In this document: piece after piece, positions 26,361 to 33,329 of the stretch
Layout: every line of letters starts with the position of its first letter
Position numbering within the stretch: position 1 is the first letter of the stretch
Assembly: GCA_028874365.1 (NCBI GenBank)
Contig: JAPPJZ010000060.1
Location: forward strand, 1 to 42,260
DNA from: Chloroflexota bacterium
GTDB taxonomy: Bacteria; Chloroflexota; Dehalococcoidia; Bin125
Direction: 5' to 3'
DNA length: 42,260 nt
Made by a program: the position numbers and the translations under genes
Notes under the pieces: model-generated
Told to the model about the DNA's origin: nothing
Databases searched by the model: none
The model's input: the letters and a program-made list of their open reading frames with translations, nothing else

Positions 26361-26367
26361 GAGTCGT

Positions 26368-26373
26368 ATCGTA
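26368..26373 (-). promoter_or_regulatory. TANNNT -10 box for a leaderless-type start of the 93-aa gene
   Basis: On the minus strand TACGAT-ACGACTC-ATG places the hexamer 7 nt before the start codon, with no Shine-Dalgarno and no strong -35. It lies in the 44-base interval shared with the divergent dehydrogenase gene. Confidence 0.4.
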
Positions 26374-26404
26374 GTTGCAGTCGAGCGCAGGAACGGAGTC
26401 AGCG

Positions 26405-27298
26405 ATGGAGCGGATCGGATTTATCGGGCTGGGGATCATGGGTGTGCCGATGGTCGCGAATCTGATCAAGGCGGGGTTTGTGCCGACGGTCTGGAACCGT
26501 TCCCAGCCTGGGGTCGATGCCTGCGTCGAGTTGGGCGCGACCGCAGCCGACTCGCCCCAGGCGGTCGCGGAGGTGAGCGACATCCTGATCACGATCGTGA
26601 CCGACTCGCCCGACGTGGAGTCGGTGTTGGTTGGTCGCGACGACGCGGCGATTCATGGACTCGCCCGAGGCTCCGTCGTGATTGACATGTCGACCATCTC
26701 ACCAGCGGTCACGAGGGAGATTGCGTCCAGGCTGTCCGAGCGCGGCGTGTCGATGCTGGACGCGCCGGTTTCGGGCGGGGACACCGGCGCGAAGGCCGGA
26801 ACGCTCTCGATCATGGTCGGCGGCGACGCGGACGTGCTCGAACGTTGTCTGCCAGTGCTCGAGGCGATGGGCGCGACGATCACGCATTGCGGTCCGACCG
26901 GGGCAGGCCAGACTGTGAAGCTCTGTAACCAGGTCGCGATCGCGGGTGCGCTGCTGGGCGTCTGCGAGGCGCTATCGCTGGCCCATAAGTCGGGCGTTGA
27001 CCAGGAGCGGATGCTGGCCGCGATTTCTGCAGGAGCGGCGGGAAGCTGGCAGCTCACGAACTTGGGACCGAAGATCGCCGTCGAAGACTACGCGCCCGGT
27101 TTCATGGTGAAGCTGATGCAGAAGGATCTGCGGCTCGCGTTGGAAGCGGGCGGCGACGTGTTGCAGCCGTTGCCGAACACGTCGCTGGTACAGCAGTTGT
27201 ACTACCAACTGCAGACATCGGGGCTCGGGGACGAGGGAACTCAGGCGCTGGCGCGAGTGATCGCTGGATTGGGGCAGGGGGTTCGGCCCTCACCCTAG
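26405..27298 (+). CDS. 3-hydroxyisobutyrate / tartronate-semialdehyde reductase-family dehydrogenase
   Basis: A 297-aa beta-hydroxyacid dehydrogenase (GarR/MmsB type). It oxidises a 3-hydroxy acid to the semialdehyde or the reverse, using NAD(P). IGFIGLGIMGVPM is the Rossmann loop and WNRS after the second strand suggests NADP. DAPVSGGDTGAKAGTL is the substrate motif, K172 in GAGQTVKLCNQ the catalytic Lys and KDLRLAL the C-terminal motif. Length is normal. ATG 26405 has GGAG 7 nt upstream. It could work in valine degradation, glyoxylate or sugar-acid metabolism, the last linking it loosely to the enolase-superfamily dehydratase. A hairpin repeat begins 2 bases after its stop. Confidence 0.92.
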   Translation: MERIGFIGLGIMGVPMVANLIKAGFVPTVWNRSQPGVDACVELGATAADSPQAVAEVSDILITIVTDSPDVESVLVGRDDAAIHGLARGSVVIDMSTISPAVTREIASRLSERGVSMLDAPVSGGDTGAKAGTLSIMVGGDADVLERCLPVLEAMGATITHCGPTGAGQTVKLCNQVAIAGALLGVCEALSLAHKSGVDQERMLAAISAGAAGSWQLTNLGPKIAVEDYAPGFMVKLMQKDLRLALEAGGDVLQPLPNTSLVQQLYYQLQTSGLGDEGTQALARVIAGLGQGVRPSP

Positions 27299-27299
27299 T

Positions 27300-27318
27300 C
27301 CTGTCCCAGCGGGAGAGG
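27300..27318. repeat. hairpin repeat between convergent genes
   Basis: CCTGTCCC / GGGAGAGG with loop AGC, one G-G mismatch, preceded by CCCTCACCCTAG. It lies in the 55-base interval between the converging dehydrogenase and cNMP-binding genes, where a two-way terminator would be expected. Related in sequence to the elements at 1416-1439 and 4071-4098. Confidence 0.45.
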
Positions 27319-27353
27319 GGATCAAGAGTTCCTGCTTGCGGGGGATGGATGCC

Positions 27354-27794
27354 TTAGTGCGAGTGCATCTCGCCGATTGTCTCGTCGGCGTGGGCGAGTC
27401 GCTCGGCGACGTGTTGAAGCATTGACCAGAGCACCGGGGCTGTGGCGCCTTCGGCGAACGAGTTGCGCAGGATCTGGAGGCACTCGGTCTCTTCCTTGGC
27501 CACCACGGTGGCCGAGCGCGGCCGGCCCAGGAGGAGCGCCATTTCGCCGAAGAAATCGCCCTCACCAAATGAGGCGAGCAACGTCTGGTCGTCCGACTCA
27601 TAGCTCTGGTACACGTCAACGGAACCGCTGCGAATGATGTGCAGGGTTGTTCCCAGGTCGCCTTCGCGGTCAATCACCTGACCCGGCTTGTAGTCCTGGA
27701 TTTGCACCCAGCCGGCGATCTGGTGCAACTCGTCGCGATCGACGCGAGAGAACAGCGAGGTGTTGGCGAGCATGTCTTCGATGGAAACCGGCAT
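27354..27794 (-). CDS. stand-alone cyclic nucleotide-binding domain protein
   Basis: A 146-aa protein consisting essentially of one cNMP-binding domain of the CRP/PKA-regulatory fold. PGQVIDREGDLGTTLHIIRSGSVDVYQ is the beta-roll, and FGEMALLLGRPRSATVVA is the phosphate-binding cassette with the Glu and Arg that contact the cyclic nucleotide. There is no helix-turn-helix or kinase after it, only about 35 residues of helix ending in a His-rich tail. ATG 27794 is chosen because GGAGG sits 5 nt upstream; the ATG at 27815 would add 7 residues without such a site. It may act through a partner protein. The upstream 146 bases hold a GATAG...CTATC inverted repeat (27854-27872) of unknown meaning. Confidence 0.85.
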   Translation of the reverse strand: MPVSIEDMLANTSLFSRVDRDELHQIAGWVQIQDYKPGQVIDREGDLGTTLHIIRSGSVDVYQSYESDDQTLLASFGEGDFFGEMALLLGRPRSATVVAKEETECLQILRNSFAEGATAPVLWSMLQHVAERLAHADETIGEMHSH

Positions 27795-27940
27795 TTCAAC
27801 CTCCGAAGCTGACATCCAATGTCTGCGCTGGTTCCGCGCGTCTTCATAAGCAAGATAGCGCGTATATCTATCGGTGCTGTCCGATCTCAGGTCGCGGATC
27901 GCTGCTTGTGAATCAGGTTGCTATCGAAGCGGCTTGCCGT

Positions 27941-29227
27941 TTACGCCAATTCGTGGCGAAAGTCGGGGTGCGCGATTGCGCGCAGCGCATCGGCGCGAGC
28001 GGCGAGCGTGCGTCCGGCCAACTCGGCCTGGCCGTACTCGGTGATGATCCGATCGGCGAGGGTTCGGGGCGTGGTAACGACGGCGCCGGGATCGAGTTGC
28101 CTGACGATTCGCGAGACCTTGCCCCGCGCCGCGGTCGCGGGCATCGCGACGACCGAAACGCCTCCGTTGAGCATCGAACCTGCGGCAAAGTCAGGCTGTC
28201 CGCCTGGACCGGAGATCTGTCGCGGGCCGAGCGATTCGGCATTGATCGTGCCATCCAGGGTCACCTGGACAGCGGAGTTGATGCCGACGAAGTTGCTCTG
28301 CTGGGCCAGGATCTCGAGCGAGTGGGTGTAACCGGCGGGCGCCATGCAGACTGCCGGATTGCGGTCGATCCAGTGGAAGAACTCGGCGCTGCCGGCGGCC
28401 TCCGTGGTGATGATTAGCTCGGGAGCGGTCGCCTTTTGGGAGCCGGTCAATGCGCCGCTCTCGACCATGCCCATGACGCCATCCGAGATCAGGCCGGAGT
28501 GAATGCCCAGGTCACTGCGGTCGCCGAGCATGCCCATGATCGCCTCGGGCACACCGCCGATGCCGAACTGGAGAGTCGCACCGTCGGTGACGAGGTTGGC
28601 GACGGAAGCCGCGATCTCTCGCTCCAGCGCGCCGGGCTCCGAGCGGCGTAGTTCCAGAACGTCGCTCGGGAACGGAACGAGCCAGTCGAACTCCTCGCGA
28701 CGCAGTTCAGCGGCGCCGAAGGTGTAGGGCAGGTTGGGATTGACCTGTGCGATCACCAGCGGGGCGGTGCGCACGACATCGACGATGCCGCCAACGGAGG
28801 TCCCGAGCGAGTACATGCCTTCCGGCCCGGGTTCGGAGACCTGAATCAGGATCGCGTCGGCGGGCAGCGGACCAGTTGGCCGAAAGAGCGTGGGCAGCTG
28901 CGCGTACGTGGCCGGGATGTGTTGCAGCGCGCCCGCTGCATCGACATCGCGCAACGGCCCGCTGGTCTGGTAGGTCGAGAAGCGGAACGGTTCGTTGGGA
29001 TGGTCCAGCGGCGGCACGTGGGTGAAGAGGTTGCCGGTCGCAATCTCGATGTCAGTCCAGCCGTCGCGCAAGTCGTCGAGTGCGGCCAACAACGCGAGCG
29101 GGGTCGCCGACATCGGCGGCACGACCACACGCGCTCCGTCCGGTATCTGGCGGAGCGCCTGGTCGGCTGTGCCATCGCGCGTCGGGCGCGGGGCAGAGCG
29201 CGGCGGGAGGTAGGAGTCGAAGTTCAT
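27941..29227 (-). CDS. acetyl-CoA hydrolase/transferase family protein with Gly at the catalytic Glu position
   Basis: A 428-aa protein of the family I (Cat1/4-hydroxybutyrate CoA-transferase) type. LQFGIGGVPEAI (220-230) and DLGIHSGLISDG (239-250) are the two central motifs, and GGQPDFAAGSMLNGG is the C-terminal GGxxDF block. In characterised members the second motif reads HTEM or HSEM and its Glu forms the glutamyl-CoA intermediate (E238 in 4-hydroxybutyrate CoA-transferase, E294 in AarC). Here it is G245. The protein may be a thioesterase, use another nucleophile, or belong to a known Gly-bearing subgroup. No clear ribosome-binding site precedes ATG 29227. It lies 73 bases after the alcohol dehydrogenase gene, separated by a hairpin. 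Confidence 0.85.
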   Translation of the reverse strand: MNFDSYLPPRSAPRPTRDGTADQALRQIPDGARVVVPPMSATPLALLAALDDLRDGWTDIEIATGNLFTHVPPLDHPNEPFRFSTYQTSGPLRDVDAAGALQHIPATYAQLPTLFRPTGPLPADAILIQVSEPGPEGMYSLGTSVGGIVDVVRTAPLVIAQVNPNLPYTFGAAELRREEFDWLVPFPSDVLELRRSEPGALEREIAASVANLVTDGATLQFGIGGVPEAIMGMLGDRSDLGIHSGLISDGVMGMVESGALTGSQKATAPELIITTEAAGSAEFFHWIDRNPAVCMAPAGYTHSLEILAQQSNFVGINSAVQVTLDGTINAESLGPRQISGPGGQPDFAAGSMLNGGVSVVAMPATAARGKVSRIVRQLDPGAVVTTPRTLADRIITEYGQAELAGRTLAARADALRAIAHPDFRHELA

Positions 29228-29249
29228 CGTCGGTATTGGTGATACGCGA

Positions 29250-29279
29250 ACGCGCCGCCCGATGGCTCGGACGGCGCGT
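29250..29279 (-). terminator. hairpin between alcohol dehydrogenase and CoA-transferase genes
   Basis: ACGCGCCG pairs with CGGCGCGT and, after one mismatch, CCGA with TCGG around TGGC: a 13-position stem. It starts 22 bases past the alcohol dehydrogenase stop and ends 22 bases before the next start. No T-run follows, so it may attenuate or stabilise rather than fully terminate. Confidence 0.4.
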
Positions 29280-29300
29280 CGGATGGTCGCTGATTGCAGG

Positions 29301-30416
29301 CTATGGCTGGGAGATGTCGAGCACGCCTCGGGCGACTTCGCCGGCCTGCATGGCGGCGAAGGCGTCGTTGATCTCATCGAGCGCGAAGCGCTTCGAAACC
29401 AGACCGGACAGGTCGAGCTTGCCCTGTCGGTAGAGGTCGAGCAGCTTGGGCATGTGCTCGCGGAAGCGAGTCGAGCCGTACATGCAGCCGATCGCCTTCT
29501 TCTCCTGCAGGAACTCCGGACCTGGCAGGTTGACTTCGGAGCCGAGCGGCATCATGCCGACGATGCAGGCAGTGCCGCCGGGGCGGACCATGTCCCAGGC
29601 CTGTCGTGCGGCGTTGACGTTGCCGATGGCCTCGAACGCAATCTCGACGCCCATGCCTTCGGTCAGATCCTTGACCGCCTCGACGGCGTCGACCTCGGTC
29701 GCGTTGATGCGGTCGGTTGCGCCGAACTGCTCGGCGAAGTCGAGCTTGTTGTCGAGGATGTCAACGGCGATGATGCGGCTCGCGCCGGCGATCCGGCAGC
29801 CCTGGATGACGTTGAGGCCGACACCGCCGCAGCCAATCACCGCGACGATCGAGCCGCCCGGCACCTTGGCGGTGTAGAGCGCGGCGCCGACGCCGGTCAT
29901 CACGCCGCAGCCGACCAGAGCGGCCTCCGCCGGCGGGACGTCCTCGGGAATCTTGAGGACACCGGACTGAGTGGTGAGCATGTACTCGCCGAACGAGCCG
30001 ACCGAGGCCATCTGCATGACCGGGCGGCCGTCCCAGCTCAGGCGGCTCATCGAGAGTTGCGTGTCATTGGGTGCGGGGCAAAGGTTTGGCTCGCCGCGCC
30101 AGCACCAGTAGCAGTCACCGCAGAAGGGGCGGAACGACATGATGACGTGGTCGCCGGGCGACACATAGGTCACATCCGAGCCGACCTCTTCGACGACGCC
30201 GGCGGCCTCGTGGCCGAGGATGGTCGGTCGTCCGCCGAATGCCGCGCCCCATTTGCCGTCGATGAAGTGGAGGTCAGAGTGGCAGACACCGCTCGTCGTT
30301 GTGCGAACCAGCACCTCGGTTGGCTGCGGGTCGCGCACTTCAACGTCGTGGACTTCCAAGACGTCGCGGTCGCCGTCCTTGGCCTGAGCTCCCGGTTCCC
30401 AGATGGCAGCTTTCAT
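29301..30416 (-). CDS. zinc-dependent alcohol dehydrogenase (class III-like, MDR superfamily)
   Basis: A 371-aa medium-chain dehydrogenase that oxidises an alcohol or thiol adduct with NAD. Catalytic zinc ligands are C45 (GVCHSD), H69-E70 (GHEAAG) and C170 (VGCGVMTG). Structural zinc ligands are C99, C102, C105 and C113 (FCGDCYWCWRGEPNLC). The Rossmann motif is GCGGVGLNVIQG, and AVDILDNK after the second strand points to NAD. Overall it resembles the class III formaldehyde dehydrogenase and NDMA-dependent mycothiol branches, but thiol specificity cannot be told. ATG 30416 has GGGAAGGGA upstream. The following CoA-transferase-type gene on the same strand suggests alcohol to acid or acyl-CoA metabolism. 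Confidence 0.92.
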   Translation of the reverse strand: MKAAIWEPGAQAKDGDRDVLEVHDVEVRDPQPTEVLVRTTTSGVCHSDLHFIDGKWGAAFGGRPTILGHEAAGVVEEVGSDVTYVSPGDHVIMSFRPFCGDCYWCWRGEPNLCPAPNDTQLSMSRLSWDGRPVMQMASVGSFGEYMLTTQSGVLKIPEDVPPAEAALVGCGVMTGVGAALYTAKVPGGSIVAVIGCGGVGLNVIQGCRIAGASRIIAVDILDNKLDFAEQFGATDRINATEVDAVEAVKDLTEGMGVEIAFEAIGNVNAARQAWDMVRPGGTACIVGMMPLGSEVNLPGPEFLQEKKAIGCMYGSTRFREHMPKLLDLYRQGKLDLSGLVSKRFALDEINDAFAAMQAGEVARGVLDISQP

Positions 30417-30525
30417 CGCAGTTCCCTTCCCAGGTTGTGCCGATTCAACACGCCGTGCGGGGTCGTACGGCTGGCGATCATGCTACGCGAGCGCCATTGC
30501 GGAGACAACAATCCGACGTAGGCGG

Positions 30526-30870
30526 CTAGGCAGGGGGGAGGAGACCGAAGAGTCGTCGTTTCTTCGGCGGCGGGTTGCGTCGCTCCTGGACCCGCTGGGC
30601 TGCGATCTGGAGCAACGCGAGCATGCCCTGGGCCGACCAGCGATCCTCTTCCAGCCAGGCGGCGAGTTTGGCGTCGGCCGCGGCGACGTTGCCCGCGATT
30701 CGCCGTTCGTGGAAGCGTTCGAGGCGGCGCACGATTCGGAATGCCGTGAGTGACGCCTTGAGTACGGCCACGAGGAAGATGAAGGCGACCACGGACGCGC
30801 CGATCCCGGCCAGGATCAGGACCGCGTCACGCAACTCGGCGAGGTCTCTGAAAACCGCCAGTTCGGCCAT
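30526..30870 (-). CDS. 114-aa single-pass membrane protein of unknown function
   Basis: The protein has a short N-terminal soluble part, one membrane segment (about residues 16-41, VLILAGIGASVVAFIFLVAV), then a basic helix (FRIVRRLERFHERRIAGN) and a further helical region ending in a Pro/Lys-rich tail (PPPKKRRLFGLLPPA). By the positive-inside rule the C-terminal part is cytoplasmic. I do not recognise the family. Weak AGG before ATG 30870. It is divergent from a 36-aa membrane microprotein with only 28 bases between the two starts, so they may be co-regulated. Confidence 0.6.
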   Translation of the reverse strand: MAELAVFRDLAELRDAVLILAGIGASVVAFIFLVAVLKASLTAFRIVRRLERFHERRIAGNVAAADAKLAAWLEEDRWSAQGMLALLQIAAQRVQERRNPPPKKRRLFGLLPPA

Positions 30871-30898
30871 CGATTAGCCTGTCCATCGGAGGTTGACC

Positions 30899-31009
30899 AT
30901 GCCGAAGCGAGGCCCCGCCGAGAGTCTGATTCTATTCCAGCTGCTACTCGGAGCCGGGTTTCTGGCGATGGTGGTCTGGACGATCCTCGCCTGGGCTGGA
31001 GCGTTCTAG
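30899..31009 (+). CDS. 36-aa membrane microprotein
   Basis: A short gene starting ATG CCG AAG CGA and ending TAG at 31007. It has a basic N terminus (MPKRG), then one unbroken hydrophobic helix from about residue 10 to 34 (LILFQLLLGAGFLAMVV continuing to the end). GGAGG lies 6 nt upstream of the ATG, a near-ideal site, and the protein looks like a single transmembrane peptide with its N terminus inside. It is divergent from the 114-aa membrane protein and convergent with the acyl-CoA dehydrogenase gene (15 bases). Function unknown; small partners of transporters or envelope enzymes often look like this. Confidence 0.55.
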   Translation: MPKRGPAESLILFQLLLGAGFLAMVVWTILAWAGAF

Positions 31010-31024
31010 ACCTCGCGGCTGCGG

Positions 31025-32191
31025 CTAGGCGAAGTAGCGGTTCTGGATGTTCCGGGCGATCACCATTCGCTGGATCTGATTGGCGCCCTCAAAGATCTGG
31101 AAGATCTTGGCGTCTCTCATCCACTTTTCGAGTGGGAGTTCGCGCATGAAGCCGACGCCTCCGCAGACCTGAACGGCGTCCGTGGTGACTTTCATCGCCA
31201 TGTCGGAGGCAAAGGTCTTGGCCTTGCTGGCTTCCTCGAGGTCGAACGGCTGGTTGCTGGAGGCCATTTCTCCAGCGCGCCAGGTGAGCAAGCGGGCGGC
31301 ATCGATGGCGATGTCCATATCGGCGAGCATGAAGCCGACGCCCTGGTGCTCGATTAGGGGACGCTTCATCGTCTTGCGCTCGCGGGCGTAGTCGGCGGCG
31401 TACTCGAAGGACGCGCGAGCGAGGCCGACGGCGAATGCGCCGATCCAGGGACGGGTGGCGGCGAGGGTGCCCAGCGCGCCGCGTCCGCCCGAGCGGAAGT
31501 CGGGGTCGGGGTCGCCGAGCCGGTTTTCGAGGGGAATGCGCACGTCGTCGAAGGCAAGGTCGGCGGTGTGCGAGGCCCGGATGCCCATCTTGTCCCACAT
31601 CTTGATCTGCGAGAAGCCTTCGGCGTCCTTGGGCACGACGAAGGCGGAGACGTCGCGCCATCCCTCGGAGTCGGACTCTCGGGCGAAGACGACGGTGATG
31701 TCGGCGATGCCGCCGCCGGTGATGAAGCGCTTGGTGCCGTTGAGCACGTATTCGTCGCCATCGCGGACGGCGCGAGTCTTGATCATGCCGGCGTCGGAGC
31801 CGGCGTCCGGCTCGGTCAGGGCGAGCGCGCCGAGGCGCAGCTTGCCATCGTCGGAAGTGCACTCGGGAATCCAGCGCTCGTTCTGCTCAGGCGTGCCGAT
31901 CACCGAGATGGCGGTCGCGGCGAGTCCGGAGACCTGTGTACCGAGCGCAATGCCGGCGCAGCCCCAGCTCAGCTCCTCGGCCGTGATCATCGCCGTGATG
32001 CCGGGCTCGGATGAGAGCCCGCCCAGCGGCACGCCGGTCAGGCCGATCTCGGCCGCCTTGGAGGCGACATCCCAGGCGAACTCGTTGCGCTCGTCGTACT
32101 CCATGGCGACGGGTCGCACCTCTTTGGCTGCGAAGTCGTGCGCGGTCTGCTGGACCATGCGGTCGGCTTCGGAGAGCTGGAAGGTGGTCAT
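31025..32191 (-). CDS. acyl-CoA dehydrogenase
   Basis: A 388-aa FAD enzyme that introduces the alpha-beta double bond in an acyl-CoA and passes electrons to ETF. ALTEPDAGSDAG is the flavin/substrate motif, NGTKRFITGG the second, CGGVGFMRELPLEKWMRDAK the C-terminal one. E368 in FQIFEGANQIQR is the catalytic base, at the position used by short- and medium-chain enzymes. ATG 32191 has AGGAG 8 nt upstream and overlaps the DUF2277 stop as ATGA. The open frame runs 115 codons further but that part is only the shadow of DUF2277. It is the last gene of an operon with an oxidoreductase, a hydratase and DUF2277. Confidence 0.93.
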   Translation of the reverse strand: MTTFQLSEADRMVQQTAHDFAAKEVRPVAMEYDERNEFAWDVASKAAEIGLTGVPLGGLSSEPGITAMITAEELSWGCAGIALGTQVSGLAATAISVIGTPEQNERWIPECTSDDGKLRLGALALTEPDAGSDAGMIKTRAVRDGDEYVLNGTKRFITGGGIADITVVFARESDSEGWRDVSAFVVPKDAEGFSQIKMWDKMGIRASHTADLAFDDVRIPLENRLGDPDPDFRSGGRGALGTLAATRPWIGAFAVGLARASFEYAADYARERKTMKRPLIEHQGVGFMLADMDIAIDAARLLTWRAGEMASSNQPFDLEEASKAKTFASDMAMKVTTDAVQVCGGVGFMRELPLEKWMRDAKIFQIFEGANQIQRMVIARNIQNRYFA

Positions 32192-32433
32192 CTCGTGATC
32201 TCCTCTGGCGTTGATTGACGTCGCGGCCGTTGCAGCGGCGGAAGGTCCTGCAGCAATTGTGCCGCGATGACGCTGATTTCGTCGATGGCTCTCTGGAAGG
32301 CGTCCTCGGTTCTGGAGGACGGGTGTTGGATGCCGGAGATTTTGCGGACGAACTGCCGGGCAGCCTGTTCGACTTCGTCCTGCGTGGGGTCGATTCCGGC
32401 GGGTTGGCGTAGGCGTTTGATTGAGCGGCACAT
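32188..32433 (-). CDS. DUF2277 family protein
   Basis: An 81-aa protein matching DUF2277 as I remember it: MCRSIKRLRQPAG at the start, then AARQFVRKISGIQHPS and an FxRAIDEI helix. Function is unknown; the single conserved N-terminal Cys and basic first helix are typical. The C-terminal third (LPPLQRPRRQSTPEE) is likely flexible. ATG 32433 has AGGA upstream and lies 8 bases after the hydratase stop. Its stop overlaps the acyl-CoA dehydrogenase start, implying translational coupling. The context hints at acyl-CoA oxidation, perhaps as an accessory. Confidence 0.85.
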   Translation of the reverse strand: MCRSIKRLRQPAGIDPTQDEVEQAARQFVRKISGIQHPSSRTEDAFQRAIDEISVIAAQLLQDLPPLQRPRRQSTPEEITR

Positions 32434-32441
32434 GCTGAGTC

Positions 32442-33299
32442 CTAGAAGCCTGTGAACTTTGGCTCTCGGCGTTCTCGGAACGATTGGCCACCTTCGATGC
32501 GGTCGAAGGAGCCTGTGACGAGGGGAAGGACGCCACCGGAGAGTTCGAGGGCGGATTCGTAGTCGAGATAGGCGGTGCGGTAGGCCATGAGTTTGCCGAC
32601 CTTCTGGCCGACGGGCGGGCCGTTCTCGACTTCCTGGGCGAATTCGAGCAGCTTCTGGTGGAACTCCTCGGGCTCGAACAGGTAGTTGCTGAGACCAGCC
32701 TCGTGGCCCTCCTGGGCGGACATGAAGCGGCCGGTAAACATCATCTCCATAGCTTTGCGCCAACCGATGATCTTGGGGATAGCCCAGAAGCCGCCGAGGT
32801 CGGCGTAGAGACCGCGCTTGACGTAGGCGACCTGGTAGCGGGCGTTGGTCGAGGCGACGAGCAGGTCGCAGAGGCAGGCCATGTCGAATCCCGCGCCGAC
32901 GCAGGGACCGTTGACGCCGGCGATCACGGGAATGTCGAGGCGGCGCAGCTCGGCGAACGTCTTGGTCTCGTAGCGGAAGTTGAGCCGCTGACCTTCGTTG
33001 TCGGTGTAGTTGGGAGAGTCTGGCGCGCCCAGGAGCGGGTCGGGATTGTCGTCCCAGAATTCTGTGCCGCGGCCGTCTCCACCGCCGCCGGCATCCATCC
33101 CGGCGCAGAATCCGCGACCCTTGCCGGTGATCACGAGCACGCGGGCGGTGCGGTCCATGCGGATCTTCGTAAGCGCGTCGTACATCTCGGCGAGCAGCGG
33201 GAAGGTGAGCGCGTTGAGTTTTTCCGGCCGGTTGAGTTCCAGCCAGATAATGCCGTCCTGCTCGCCCTTGCGTTCGACGGTGATGAGTTCGTAGGTCAT
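32442..33299 (-). CDS. enoyl-CoA hydratase/isomerase family protein
   Basis: A 285-aa crotonase-fold enzyme. FCAGMDAGGGGDG (64-76) and NGPCVGAGFDMACLCD (130-145) make the oxyanion hole. D167 in KRGLYADLGGFWAIPKIIG sits at the isomerase-type acidic position, and no Glu is seen at the classic E144 site. A 35-residue Gly/Asp/Pro-rich insertion (about 70-105) follows the first oxyanion loop and is longer than usual. ATG 33299 has GGGAGG upstream. It is 30 bases after the luciferase-like gene and 8 before DUF2277, in one operon with acyl-CoA dehydrogenase. Substrate unknown. Confidence 0.9.
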   Translation of the reverse strand: MTYELITVERKGEQDGIIWLELNRPEKLNALTFPLLAEMYDALTKIRMDRTARVLVITGKGRGFCAGMDAGGGGDGRGTEFWDDNPDPLLGAPDSPNYTDNEGQRLNFRYETKTFAELRRLDIPVIAGVNGPCVGAGFDMACLCDLLVASTNARYQVAYVKRGLYADLGGFWAIPKIIGWRKAMEMMFTGRFMSAQEGHEAGLSNYLFEPEEFHQKLLEFAQEVENGPPVGQKVGKLMAYRTAYLDYESALELSGGVLPLVTGSFDRIEGGQSFRERREPKFTGF

Positions 33300-33329
33300 C
33301 GTTGTGGCCTCCCTGAGTGGATGCTCGGG

